Shown here piece after piece: positions 1-8,058 of a stretch of DNA of 64,000 nucleotides. Made by a program: the position numbers and the translations under genes. Origin of the DNA: Desulfovibrio sp. JC022 (GTDB lineage: Bacteria > Desulfobacterota > Desulfovibrionia > Desulfovibrionales > Desulfovibrionaceae); the NCBI RefSeq assembly GCF_010470665.1, contig NZ_VOPZ01000006.1:222224-286223 (forward strand). Direction: 5' to 3'. The notes beneath the pieces are model-generated. The model did no database searches, was not told where the DNA came from, and worked only from the letters and a program-made list of their open reading frames with translations. The first letter of the stretch is position 1. The number at the start of each line of letters is the position of its first letter.

Positions 1-592
1 GCAGGGTCAGAAATTTTTCCCACTCTTCCTTGTCCCGCGATTCATCAAGAGGGATGGCGTAACGGCCTGCGGTATCGAGGATGACTGCTTCCTCAAAGAA
101 CCACCAATCACAATTGCGGGTGGCTGAAACGCCGGGAGTGGGGCCCACATCGGAAAGGATAGAAGTCAATCTGCTGCTGGCTACGGCAGTACTCTTGCCT
201 GAATCAGATTCCCCGAAAACCATATACCACGGCAGGGCGTAAAGGGGATTACCGTGCCTGCGAAGCTCCGAATTCTGAAGCAGGTGAACCGCTTCCATCC
301 AGCGGGTCTGCAATTCCTGTAATCTGGAACGCTCATGCAACGGAGCAGCGGCAATGGCGGAATCATCCTGATCCACAATGCGTTTGACAAATTTTTTCTC
401 CCGCCTGCGCAGCATCCATTTACGGATAAAAAGAACAGCGGCAATCAACCCGATCAATCCACCAAAAAGACAGGCCCCGGCCCACCAAGGCCAGCCCATA
501 TAATTTACAAGGGCGTAGGACCCCACTGCCGCCAGCACAAAAAGCAGCACCAGCAGGACAATCTTGAGCAGATTGAGTAGAAATTTCTTCAT
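1..592 (-). CDS. tssM: TssM/IcmF, T6SS inner-membrane protein (partial, N-terminal 197 codons)
   Basis: TssM is the large inner-membrane component that, with TssL and TssJ, forms the T6SS envelope-spanning complex. Translating from an ATG at 592 gives a short cytosolic start followed by two closely spaced hydrophobic segments (about residues 4-30 and 36-55). A cytoplasmic P-loop domain follows, with a Walker A-like GESDSGKST and a DTAGRY Walker B region, both typical of IcmF proteins. The frame stays open to the window edge, so the C-terminal part lies outside. The start is 28 bases after the tssL stop, so it is the next gene of the tssJKL operon. Family assignment is firm; whether the full gene is intact cannot be seen. 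Confidence 0.92.
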   Translation of the reverse strand, partial: MKKFLLNLLKIVLLVLLFVLAAVGSYALVNYMGWPWWAGACLFGGLIGLIAAVLFIRKWMLRRREKKFVKRIVDQDDSAIAAAPLHERSRLQELQTRWMEAVHLLQNSELRRHGNPLYALPWYMVFGESDSGKSTAVASSRLTSILSDVGPTPGVSATRNCDWWFFEEAVILDTAGRYAIPLDESRDKEEWEKFLTL

Positions 593-619
593 GCTTTCGC
601 CTTGTCACTCCTTAAAGAA

Positions 620-1357
620 TCACCCGAACCAAAGTTTCAGGCTGTGCTCAAGCAGAACCTTGTACGCCAGATACATCCCCCCCGTGACCAACACAGGCAG
701 GAGAAAGAAAACCAGAGAAACCGGATCGAAAACCCGCCCGTAACAACACTTGCGCGGCGCGGACTCCCCTGTTCCGTAAGATTGCGGAAAAGCTGGTCCG
801 CCGTCTGCCGTATCGCTTCCGGGTATACGGGCTACGCATTCCCGACGCAGTTCTTCAAGCCGGCTTTCCCCGGACTCACTGAAATACTTCCCGGTATAAC
901 CGAGCGAGAGACAAAGGGCATAGACTTCCAGAACTTCGACGAGTCCATTTCCGTTAGCATTTGCAGGGTCTTCACCTTCTTTTTCCATATCCGCAAAAAG
1001 ACTTTGATCCACCGGACCGTTATTACGGTTAAACAACTTATCCAGACGCTCAAAAAACTCTTCGCCCGCATTGGCTGTTCCATAAAATTCCCGCTGCAAA
1101 GGATGCTTAAGCCATTCACGCACTCCTTCCCACTTTGAAACAAGCACAGCCTCGTCCGCCCATGCAAAAACCGCAAACCGGGCATCATCGTAAAGCCCTG
1201 CGGGAATATCCAGCAGATCACTACGGTCATCCATGCGGCTGATCAGGCCCCTAACATCATCACGCACCTGCCCGTACTCCACCCCGACCATTTCCGGTGA
1301 TCCGGTCAGGAGCCTGATGTAGGTAAAGAGTTCGAGGAAGCAATCGGAGAGGTGCAT
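620..1357 (-). CDS. tssL: TssL/DotU, T6SS inner-membrane protein
   Basis: 245 residues, normal for a short TssL/DotU without a fused OmpA domain. The cytoplasmic hook domain fills the N-terminal about 200 residues, with the DotU-like LSDCFLELFTYIRLL start and the LEVYALCLSLGYTGKY segment. A single C-terminal membrane helix lies near residues 212-234, the tail anchor expected for this family. It partners TssM and TssJ in the membrane complex and docks the baseplate through TssK. The ATG lies 4 bases after the tssK stop, so the genes are translationally close. The absence of a peptidoglycan-binding domain means another protein must supply wall anchoring, if any is needed. Confidence 0.93.
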   Translation of the reverse strand: MHLSDCFLELFTYIRLLTGSPEMVGVEYGQVRDDVRGLISRMDDRSDLLDIPAGLYDDARFAVFAWADEAVLVSKWEGVREWLKHPLQREFYGTANAGEEFFERLDKLFNRNNGPVDQSLFADMEKEGEDPANANGNGLVEVLEVYALCLSLGYTGKYFSESGESRLEELRRECVARIPGSDTADGGPAFPQSYGTGESAPRKCCYGRVFDPVSLVFFLLPVLVTGGMYLAYKVLLEHSLKLWFG

Positions 1358-1361
1358 ATTT

Positions 1362-2741
1362 TTATCCCCTCATAGCGGCAATGTAGACCGCAAGGTCACT
1401 GGGTGCGCTGTCCCAATAAAGGGAAAGACTTCCTGAACGGACGACATCCTCCCAATGCGGGGAGTCCGTATCAATACGGAAGCACAAGGCCCCTTTAGAC
1501 CTCGGCAGACCGGGTGGCAGATTTTCCATATGGATCATACCGATCCCCTGCACCGCACGGGCCAGCAGGGTACTCATGCCGTGGGTGGCGGAAAGCTTGG
1601 CAATTTTCAGCAGCTCCGGCAAAGCCTGTTCCGGATTTTCGGTCTTGACCAACAACCAGAAGGTATTTCCGGCTGCAAAGGCCCGTTCCGGCATCTCCAC
1701 AGTAAAATATGGATCGCTGAAAACAAACTGGCTCATGAATTCCGGTCCGGCGGTCAGGCTGTCCAGAATGTTAGTCACGATTTCGCGGGCTTTTTCAAAG
1801 CAGGGACCGATGTTTTCATGATCGTAATCAGGCAGGATCTTCTGCCCGTCCGGCCCTTCGCCAAGGGCGGACATCTCCCGCGAAAACGAGGATAATTCCC
1901 CTATCATCTGGCGCAGCAGCCCGAAAGCATGCCATGGATGGATATGCGGGGCCGTGGCAAAATGATCCAATTGCGGGGCGTAACGATTCAGGCTGCGCAA
2001 AACCAGCAAAAATACCGTGGAAGTGAAATCAAGATCACCGGACCCGAGTCCGGCAGGATTTTTATACTGCTCCAGCCTGCGGCAGCGCGAAGCCACCTGA
2101 TCGCTGATATCGCTGAACACATGGCAGAGCCAGCGGGAAGCACTCAGGGTAATACAAGGCGGCACAAAGCTCTCATCAAGACGCACTTCCTGCACATCAC
2201 GCTCCAGCCGGGCCAGCGGGATTATGTTGTAGGCCCCCAGATCGTCCAACTCGTCTTCCCAGAACAGCCGCAGTACGTAACGCATGGGTTTGAGCTGAGC
2301 CGCTGGACCGCTGCCCAGCAAATCCGGCTGCTCCACCGGGTCCGGGGAAACAGCATACATGGTATTCACCGAAGCGGCAGTATCTTCAACCTGCGAAACA
2401 TTGCCCCCTTCCGGGTTCCATTTACGAAGCCCCAGATAGACCATGAACGGCTTTCCGCCTTCTTCCCAGGCCTTATCAAAGGAACGTGGCTCAATATGGG
2501 CGTTACCCGGAAAGGTTACCAGATGTCCGTCATCAAAAAGAACTTCAATCTCAGTTACTTCTATCTGCCTGCGCTCAAGTGCCCCTTTACGGATTTTAAG
2601 ACCGGCAACACCCCAAAAATAAGGCATTCCGTACTGACGCAAGGCCCGGAAACGATGCAACTGATGCAGGTCCGAAAGCTGGAAATGCTGCGGCTGCAAA
2701 AATAATCCCTGATGCCAGAAAAGCGGCTTATCAGCATGCAT
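1362..2741 (-). CDS. tssK: TssK, T6SS baseplate subunit
   Basis: 459 residues, the usual TssK size. The N-terminus carries the characteristic FWHQGLFLQPQHFQ stretch and later LPLARLERD-like and PHWEDV-type segments seen in TssK proteins. TssK trimers connect the TssEFG wedge to the TssLM membrane complex. A strong ribosome site (GGGGGAG) lies upstream of the ATG, which begins 3 bases after the tssJ stop. The gene therefore sits in a compact J-K-L-M operon, separate from the tssA-clpV operon. No oddities were seen. Confidence 0.94.
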   Translation of the reverse strand: MHADKPLFWHQGLFLQPQHFQLSDLHQLHRFRALRQYGMPYFWGVAGLKIRKGALERRQIEVTEIEVLFDDGHLVTFPGNAHIEPRSFDKAWEEGGKPFMVYLGLRKWNPEGGNVSQVEDTAASVNTMYAVSPDPVEQPDLLGSGPAAQLKPMRYVLRLFWEDELDDLGAYNIIPLARLERDVQEVRLDESFVPPCITLSASRWLCHVFSDISDQVASRCRRLEQYKNPAGLGSGDLDFTSTVFLLVLRSLNRYAPQLDHFATAPHIHPWHAFGLLRQMIGELSSFSREMSALGEGPDGQKILPDYDHENIGPCFEKAREIVTNILDSLTAGPEFMSQFVFSDPYFTVEMPERAFAAGNTFWLLVKTENPEQALPELLKIAKLSATHGMSTLLARAVQGIGMIHMENLPPGLPRSKGALCFRIDTDSPHWEDVVRSGSLSLYWDSAPSDLAVYIAAMRG

Positions 2742-2744
2742 TTC

Positions 2745-3317
2745 CTACTCCCCCACCTTTTGCATTTCATTGGGGCCGAGAATGATCATGCCATCCAGTT
2801 TGGCCGGGGCGTACCACGTATCCCCCCACCAGAGCATGCCGGTTTCACTCACATCCATAGGGATCTGCCAGGTACGCGAAGCCTTGCCCTGCAAATCATA
2901 ATATCCGGCCACCACACCTACGAACTTTGTGCCCTCGGCCCGGTCCATAACTATTGTGGAATTCTTTCCAGGCTGCACAAACTCACGCTTAACCTGCGTG
3001 ACACTGGGATCAAAAGAAGTACAATTGAACAGCTTTTCCATTCCGGTGGAAGTCCCGGTCAATTCATTGAATTTACTCAGATTTGAAAGCTGATAAAAAC
3101 AGAGCAGCAGCGAATGCGGTGCCCCGTCATATTCATTTAAATTCTTATCCACACCAAGCTTAAAGGAAACTGCATTAATCTGGTAAGTCCACTTCATCTG
3201 TTCCGGACTTGCTGCGGGTGTGGTCACGGTTGTGGGGTTTACCGGTTTTTTCTTTCCGCCACAGCTGCAAACAACCACAAGCAGTAATAACAGGAGTATC
3301 AGTAATCTGCCGCGCAC
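2745..3317 (-). CDS. tssJ: TssJ, T6SS outer-membrane lipoprotein
   Basis: I place the start at a GTG at 3317 because a GGAGGG ribosome site sits 6 bases upstream and the product then begins with Arg-Gly-Arg plus a long hydrophobic run ending in a lipobox, V-C-S-C. That gives a lipoprotein of about 190 residues. A longer frame begins at a TTG at 3377 but has no ribosome site and would bury the signal peptide. The mature part has the TssJ beta-sandwich look (LLLCFYQLSNLSKFNEL, then an FVGVVAGYYDL strand). TssJ anchors TssM to the outer membrane. It is the first gene of the tssJKLM operon and diverges from the gene at 3514. Confidence 0.88.
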   Translation of the reverse strand: MRGRLLILLLLLLVVVCSCGGKKKPVNPTTVTTPAASPEQMKWTYQINAVSFKLGVDKNLNEYDGAPHSLLLCFYQLSNLSKFNELTGTSTGMEKLFNCTSFDPSVTQVKREFVQPGKNSTIVMDRAEGTKFVGVVAGYYDLQGKASRTWQIPMDVSETGMLWWGDTWYAPAKLDGMIILGPNEMQKVGE

Positions 3318-3513
3318 AATCCGCCCTCCGATTGCATAGTTGGAACCACTAAAAGAGAATTCAGTACTTAATATCAATTTACACGGAAAAGAACTTTATG
3401 TCGACGGCTGATACAATTTAACTGCAAAACTGCAACTCTTTATTTCCCCGAAGAGCAAGATGCGCTAATATGGTTGCAATTCCTGTCTGCAATACAACCA
3501 CAGTGAGGTTTTC

Positions 3514-4974
3514 ATGCATATTGAACTGCCGGCTTTCAAAATACTGGCACTGGCTCCGTTCTCCCCTACACTGGAAACGGACAATCCCCCGCGCATGAAG
3601 GCTGGCCCGTCTTCCCTTGACCAAGCACTCACAGAACTCCAGCCAACTCTGGATATCCCGCTGGACCGGAGCCAATTCCCCGTGGCAAATATTAGCATCT
3701 GCATCAGCAGGCTGGCTGATTTCAGACCCAAGAACATCAGCAAGACCTCGGTTTTCAAGGTTATTATTAACCAGATGGCTAAAGAATCCCCCCCGTCAGA
3801 ACAATCAACCGCATCCAACCAAAGATATTCCGCACTGCTGGACGATATCCTTTCCATGGTTGACAGCGAACAATCAGAACAACAATCTCCAAGCACAATA
3901 AGCCAGCACGAAAGACCCAAAAACGAACTCCTGAAAGCAATCTTCGCCGATCCCGCCTTCAGAAAAATGGAAGCCGCATGGCGCGGGCTGGAATTGCTGG
4001 GACGGCAGGTCCCCTCCGGCAGCAAGACCAGTGTGGAATTCATGCTTGTCCCTGTCACTGAGAACAACCTGCTTCCGGTTTTGAATAAACTTGAGGAAGA
4101 GCTTGGCGCATCACCGCCGGATCTGGTTCTGCTGGATCACGGTTTAAGCAATACCCCCCGGTCCATGGAAATTCTGGAAAGGATTATGAATTTCGCAGAA
4201 TCCATGCTGGCCCCGGCAATAATTGCGTTCGGACCGCAATTCCTTGAGCTGCAAAACTGGGCTGAAACAGACAAGCTGCCCTTCATCCCCACCCTGCTGG
4301 AAGGAGCGGAGTATGGACGCTGGAAAACCCTGCGCCAACAACCTGCCGCAGGATGGATCATGGGCTGTGCCGGGTCGATCATGGGCAGGACCATGCATGG
4401 GACGGAAGCCGGTTTTGATAACACCTCCCTTTCCGAACGGGGTCCGCTCTGGGTCAGTTCCGTCTGGGCCGCAGCAGCACTTTGCGCGCGCAGTTTATCT
4501 GAATATGGCAGAGGTACGCTTTTCTCCAACCATTCCAGTGTCCGACTGGAAGGACTGCCGCTTGCGGAAGGACCAAAACCATCCCCGATAAATCCCCCCA
4601 TCGGCACAGAACGGATCAAGGATTTCCGGCAGGCTGGAATAAACACCTTAGCCTTCAATGGCGATCAGGCTTTCCTGCTCGGTGCGGTTTCCATGGACGG
4701 CGGACCAATTAATGTACGGCTCTACCTGTCTCGGCTGATTCATTTCCTGATCCTATTGTCTACTGAAAAACGCAAAGAATTCAGCGACATTGAAATGCAA
4801 TTAACAGAAGCAGTGTCACTCTTTCTACAAAAGCAGGGCTACCCGGAACCCCATGATTTGAGCATAAAAAAAGGAGAACCGTCCGGCGAGACGGTTCCCC
4901 TTGAAATTTCACTCAGCCCCGGACCGGAAATTCTGCCCGGAAATGCACCCATTAGTTTTGGGTTTAATTGGTAA
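3514..4974 (+). CDS. Single-chain TssB-like/TssC-like sheath homologue
   Basis: 486 residues in two parts. Residues about 8-92 follow the pattern of the TssB encoded at 22503: hydrophobic strand (FKILALAPF), LDQAL helix, strand pair, then ADFRPKNI, matching KDFDPDRI in TssB. Residues about 105-430 follow TssC: a leading helix, then DPAFRKMEAAWRGLELL (compare KEFQKMESSWRSLKFL), a FGPQFLELQNWAE segment (compare AGPKFFGIEKWSE), EYGRWKTLRQ (compare QYAKWNSFRE) and a C-terminal LYLSRLIHFL helix. It is encoded alone on the plus strand between the two T6SS operons, with a GAGG ribosome site before the ATG. A dedicated tssB and tssC pair exists in the same locus, so this is an extra, diverged sheath-type protein. 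Its role is unknown; the fold assignment is by eye. Confidence 0.7.
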   Translation: MHIELPAFKILALAPFSPTLETDNPPRMKAGPSSLDQALTELQPTLDIPLDRSQFPVANISICISRLADFRPKNISKTSVFKVIINQMAKESPPSEQSTASNQRYSALLDDILSMVDSEQSEQQSPSTISQHERPKNELLKAIFADPAFRKMEAAWRGLELLGRQVPSGSKTSVEFMLVPVTENNLLPVLNKLEEELGASPPDLVLLDHGLSNTPRSMEILERIMNFAESMLAPAIIAFGPQFLELQNWAETDKLPFIPTLLEGAEYGRWKTLRQQPAAGWIMGCAGSIMGRTMHGTEAGFDNTSLSERGPLWVSSVWAAAALCARSLSEYGRGTLFSNHSSVRLEGLPLAEGPKPSPINPPIGTERIKDFRQAGINTLAFNGDQAFLLGAVSMDGGPINVRLYLSRLIHFLILLSTEKRKEFSDIEMQLTEAVSLFLQKQGYPEPHDLSIKKGEPSGETVPLEISLSPGPEILPGNAPISFGFNW

Positions 4975-4982
4975 AACAGATT

Positions 4983-5083
4983 TGATGCGCTACGCGCTTT
5001 TTATTAAAACGAGCATGCCTCCGGCGGCTTAAACCCTTTGAAAAGGGTTTAAGAATCCCAAACTTTTTTAATAAGGCTTCGCC
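4983..5083 (-). repeat. Dispersed intergenic repeat, copy A (full-length form)
   Basis: Full-length copy. Read on the minus strand it runs GGCGAAGCC, an A/T-rich stretch, GGGATTC, a hairpin of AAACCC(TTTT)/(AAAA)GGGTTT type, CCGCCGGAGGC, a spacer of about 20 bases, then a GCGC-N-GCGCATC end. It separates the converging sheath-like gene (3514) and the gene at 5116, and could also act as a weak terminator. The same elements recur in eight other gaps of this window. Confidence 0.8.
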
Positions 5084-5115
5084 ACGTTCTATGGTAGTAC
5101 TTCACTTGCTTCAGG

Positions 5116-5904
5116 TCATTTAAGTTGAAGTGAATAAAATTCCGCGTCATCGCCGTCCGGGAATTCTCCGAAGAGCAGTGCTTCCGGTGTTCCGCTGACT
5201 TTTACGAAATATGATTCATTTTCGCTCAACTCGTTTTTCACGGCCCAGCCGATAAATTCCTTGCCGCCCAGTTCCATCTTCAAACCCTTCATGGGATAAT
5301 TGAGCACGCATTTTTCCGGCAATTGTCCGGCAGGGCCCACGCCGTGTGCCCCTATTCCAGCATCAGAGTCGTCGCCATCACAAACTCCCAGCAATGCGCC
5401 TTTCCATTCGTGGCCCGGAGCAGGCCCTACTTCCAGCCACAGCCCCAGACTTGGCAGGGAGTAAAGATCAAAACGGTATTCTGCTGCGACTTTCTTAATC
5501 GGCATATTGGCCTTGGCTGCCAGCTTGGCACCCAGTTTTGCCTCATCCACAACTTCCGCGCCGCGCAGCATGGTCGGCAGGGTTGCGGGATCAAGTTCGC
5601 CGTCATCGCAGATGCACAGGATCGGAAAACCGTGCCCGCGCCTAGCCTGCACAGCCGCAGCCAGCAACCCCAGACCAAAACGGGTTTCCGGGTTTTCAAA
5701 GCTGGCCTTGCCGCCCTTGATCAGCCAGACACCCACTTCCGGTTTTTCCATTTCGCCGATAGGTCCGGCCCATTCCATTTTCTCAAGATTATCGGACCAG
5801 AAATGACCGTTCACGCCAAGGCCGTAACGGGTAACAGTCTGGAACAGACCCTTACCCTTGGCTTCGTCTTTTTCGAGTATTGATATGAAAATTGATTTTG
5901 CCAT
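5116..5904 (-). CDS. Uncharacterised protein at the end of the T6SS spike/cargo module
   Basis: I did not recognise this family. With the start at the ATG at 5904 (strong GGGGGAG ribosome site directly upstream; a longer frame to 5988 would run over the preceding stop) it encodes 262 residues. It is acidic, with several Gly/Asp-rich stretches (CICDDGELDPATLP, CDGDDSDAGIG), no signal peptide and no membrane segment. It starts 8 bases after the PAAR-like gene and is the last of the vgrG-to-DUF4150 run, the place where T6SS effectors or their accessory proteins are often encoded. No toxin motif is visible, so effector, chaperone or structural roles all remain open. Confidence 0.75.
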   Translation of the reverse strand: MAKSIFISILEKDEAKGKGLFQTVTRYGLGVNGHFWSDNLEKMEWAGPIGEMEKPEVGVWLIKGGKASFENPETRFGLGLLAAAVQARRGHGFPILCICDDGELDPATLPTMLRGAEVVDEAKLGAKLAAKANMPIKKVAAEYRFDLYSLPSLGLWLEVGPAPGHEWKGALLGVCDGDDSDAGIGAHGVGPAGQLPEKCVLNYPMKGLKMELGGKEFIGWAVKNELSENESYFVKVSGTPEALLFGEFPDGDDAEFYSLQLK

Positions 5905-5912
5905 GCTCCCCC

Positions 5913-6317
5913 CTAACCTAAAGTCAGCACAGTAACTTGACTTGGAACAGCGCATATTCCGGGCGCGTTGGGTAATACCGCAAGGCAATTCTGCCCGGTC
6001 ACGCTGGTCAGCCGTTGCACGGGTATGCCATCGGCAAGAATGGTGATGCAGCCGACAATGTACTCGGTCTGCCCCGACTCCAGATGTGAGACCACTCCCA
6101 TTTCAACGCCGGGTTCATCACCTTCACTGACCAAGCCCAGCGAAAGTTGATTCAAGGTTGGCATGCAATCACAAAGCACATTATAAGCTGCCGGAGCCGA
6201 AGTCGCAGACTCGGCAATGTTCGGATAAGGAATCGGTACCGGAACCGGACCTGCCGGGGTCAGGCAGACATCCGGGAAACCCATGTCCATCCCAGCTCCC
6301 ATGGTAAGCGCAAACAT
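5913..6317 (-). CDS. PAAR-like (DUF4150) spike-tip protein
   Basis: 134 residues, matching the DUF4150/PAAR-like family that caps the VgrG spike in T6SS loci lacking a classical PAAR protein. It has the expected pattern: DVCLTPAGPVPVPIPYPN near residue 16, then a Cys-containing middle segment and a C-terminal run of short beta strands (GQNCLAVLPNAPGI) without the PAAR repeat itself. A good ribosome site (AAGGAG) precedes the ATG. It lies between DUF3540 and the uncharacterised gene at 5116. The role at the spike tip is known for the family and inferred here. Confidence 0.85.
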   Translation of the reverse strand: MFALTMGAGMDMGFPDVCLTPAGPVPVPIPYPNIAESATSAPAAYNVLCDCMPTLNQLSLGLVSEGDEPGVEMGVVSHLESGQTEYIVGCITILADGIPVQRLTSVTGQNCLAVLPNAPGICAVPSQVTVLTLG

Positions 6318-6359
6318 ATATCACTCCTTGGTCAGAGATAAAATCCCAATTGCACAAGA

Positions 6360-6983
6360 CTAGCCCATGTGAATTAACTCACCGTCAACTTTCACATGTT
6401 CCTCGGAAACGATCATGGTATTCTTGCTCTGCATAGTCAGGGTCTCATCCACCAACTGCCTGCGGGACTCAGCCTGACAATCTTCATGTTCCTTGGTGAA
6501 CCGGAAATAGTTAACCACCCTGCGGGTAAATTCACGGCTGACATCATCCACATTCCCGGCCACACGCTTAACCCGCTCCACGTTACTGTTGAACAAACGT
6601 GAAGTAAGGGAAACCTTACCCGCTGAAATTTCAACTTCATTGGAATGCAAGGCAGCCTTATCGCTGATGCAGTTCAATTCATCGTCAGCAGCAATGGTCA
6701 GACTTCCGTTCGTACTCCTTAAAGTAAGATCACCTTCAACTTCCAGAGAAGTCGCTGTCTCCGCAGCTCTGCTGAGTACGGACAGAATCCAAACCCCGCC
6801 CTGTGCGTCCACAGAAAGAAGCACGGAATCACCAGCTTCCGGGCTGACCAGACAACTGACCGCCTTCTGCGCTTCAAGTTCTCCAAGGGAAGTTTCAACC
6901 ACAACACCGGCGTCAGCCAAAATCACCCGCCCATACTCAAGCTGAGGACTGACTGCTTCATGCTTTTTCGCCAAATTATTCAT
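6360..6983 (-). CDS. DUF3540 protein, T6SS spike-associated
   Basis: 207 residues of the DUF3540 type, which accompanies DUF2169, pentapeptide and DUF4150 genes in T6SS loci. Residues about 17-75 read like an OB-fold strand set (YGRVILADAGVVVETSLGEL, then VLLSVDAQGGVWILSVL), as in gp5/GpV spike proteins. Residues about 75-130 are a series of short alternating strands (LEVEGDLTLRSTNGSLTIAA) resembling a spike beta-helix. A charged helical C-terminal third follows. This suggests a small spike-like or spike-adaptor protein. AAAGGAG precedes the ATG, 10 bases after the pentapeptide gene stop. Confidence 0.82.
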   Translation of the reverse strand: MNNLAKKHEAVSPQLEYGRVILADAGVVVETSLGELEAQKAVSCLVSPEAGDSVLLSVDAQGGVWILSVLSRAAETATSLEVEGDLTLRSTNGSLTIAADDELNCISDKAALHSNEVEISAGKVSLTSRLFNSNVERVKRVAGNVDDVSREFTRRVVNYFRFTKEHEDCQAESRRQLVDETLTMQSKNTMIVSEEHVKVDGELIHMG

Positions 6984-6993
6984 ATCTTCTCCT

Positions 6994-8058
6994 TTATCCT
7001 CCGTGCACCCAGTTTTCGGCTTCTTCCATATCTTTATCCGTGCCTTGCAGCATAATCAGGGACGCACCATCCCAGTGCGTGCCTTTCTCAATTATACGAT
7101 GCAGCTTGGCCCGATACATGGAAGCCCTGCTGAAATCCGCATGGGTCAGGTCCGCATGCGAAAAATCCGAATGCTGCAAACTGGTTCCGACAAATTTAGT
7201 GGCCTGACAAATCGCCTTGGCAAAAATGGCATGCACCATGGTTGCCCCGGTAAAATCGGCAATGGTGGCATCAGCCCCGCCGAAATAAGACTTGGTCAGA
7301 TCCGCACGGCTGAAATCCGCTTCACGCAAAACAGCTCCGCTAAACATGCAACTCCGCAATGTTGCCCCGGAAAGATCGGCCCCGGTGAGGTCCGCGCCCA
7401 TAAAATTGGACATGGTCATGTCGGCCCCGGAGAGGTTGGCCCCGCGCAGGTTGGCACTATCCAACAGCACCTGCGAAAAAAGCTGTCCGGAAATATCCTG
7501 ATTCTCCAAATCCGCCTCGCGCATCATTATCTTGAAATAGGTTCCGCCCTTGAATTTCGTGCCCTTAAAGGAAGAGCCGTTGAAAACTACCCGGTCCAGA
7601 TTCGCTCCAAAGAAGTCAGCCCCGTCCAGATCGGAATGAGAAAGCACAGTTTTGACGATCTTCATGGAACGCATATTCGCGCCTTTAAAATTTGAATGCT
7701 GGGCCATGGACCATGTTAATTCCGCACCGGAAAAATCAGCCCCGCTGAAATCGGCCTTCTGGAGCATAGCCATGTGGATTTTTGTTTCCTTAAAAGAAGC
7801 CCCGGCAAAGTTCATACCTTGGAAATTAAGCTTGGTCAGGTCGCTTCCATCAAAACGGGCCTCGTTGAATTCACAATTCTTGAATCCGGTTTTGAGGATA
7901 TTGGCACCTGAAAGGTCCGCACCATGCAACTTCACATTGTGGAAACGCCCCCCGGTAAGGTCCGCGCCGGAAAGGTCGGCCCCGGAAAGATCCACATTGC
8001 GCAGAGTCTGGTTATCGGCAATTGCCGCAAGTATCTGTTCGCGATTCAATATGCTCAT
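6994..8058 (-). CDS. Pentapeptide-repeat protein, T6SS-associated
   Basis: 354 residues, almost entirely pentapeptide repeats of the A(D/N)LXX type from about residue 15 to 335 (LSGADLSGADLTGGRF near the start, AFSHADLTHADFSRA-like near the end). This should fold as a right-handed quadrilateral beta-helix. No enzymatic domain is seen. The start ATG overlaps the stop of the DUF2169 gene by 4 bases (ATGA), so the two are translationally coupled and probably made in fixed ratio. In related T6SS loci such proteins travel with DUF2169 and are thought to help load or stabilise cargo on VgrG; that role is inferred. Confidence 0.88.
   Translation of the reverse strand: MSILNREQILAAIADNQTLRNVDLSGADLSGADLTGGRFHNVKLHGADLSGANILKTGFKNCEFNEARFDGSDLTKLNFQGMNFAGASFKETKIHMAMLQKADFSGADFSGAELTWSMAQHSNFKGANMRSMKIVKTVLSHSDLDGADFFGANLDRVVFNGSSFKGTKFKGGTYFKIMMREADLENQDISGQLFSQVLLDSANLRGANLSGADMTMSNFMGADLTGADLSGATLRSCMFSGAVLREADFSRADLTKSYFGGADATIADFTGATMVHAIFAKAICQATKFVGTSLQHSDFSHADLTHADFSRASMYRAKLHRIIEKGTHWDGASLIMLQGTDKDMEEAENWVHGG

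Noticed and set aside
3317-3377. TTG start at 3377 for tssJ
   Set aside because: No ribosome site; it would put 20 residues before the signal peptide, while the GTG at 3317 has GGAGGG upstream and gives a normal lipoprotein signal.
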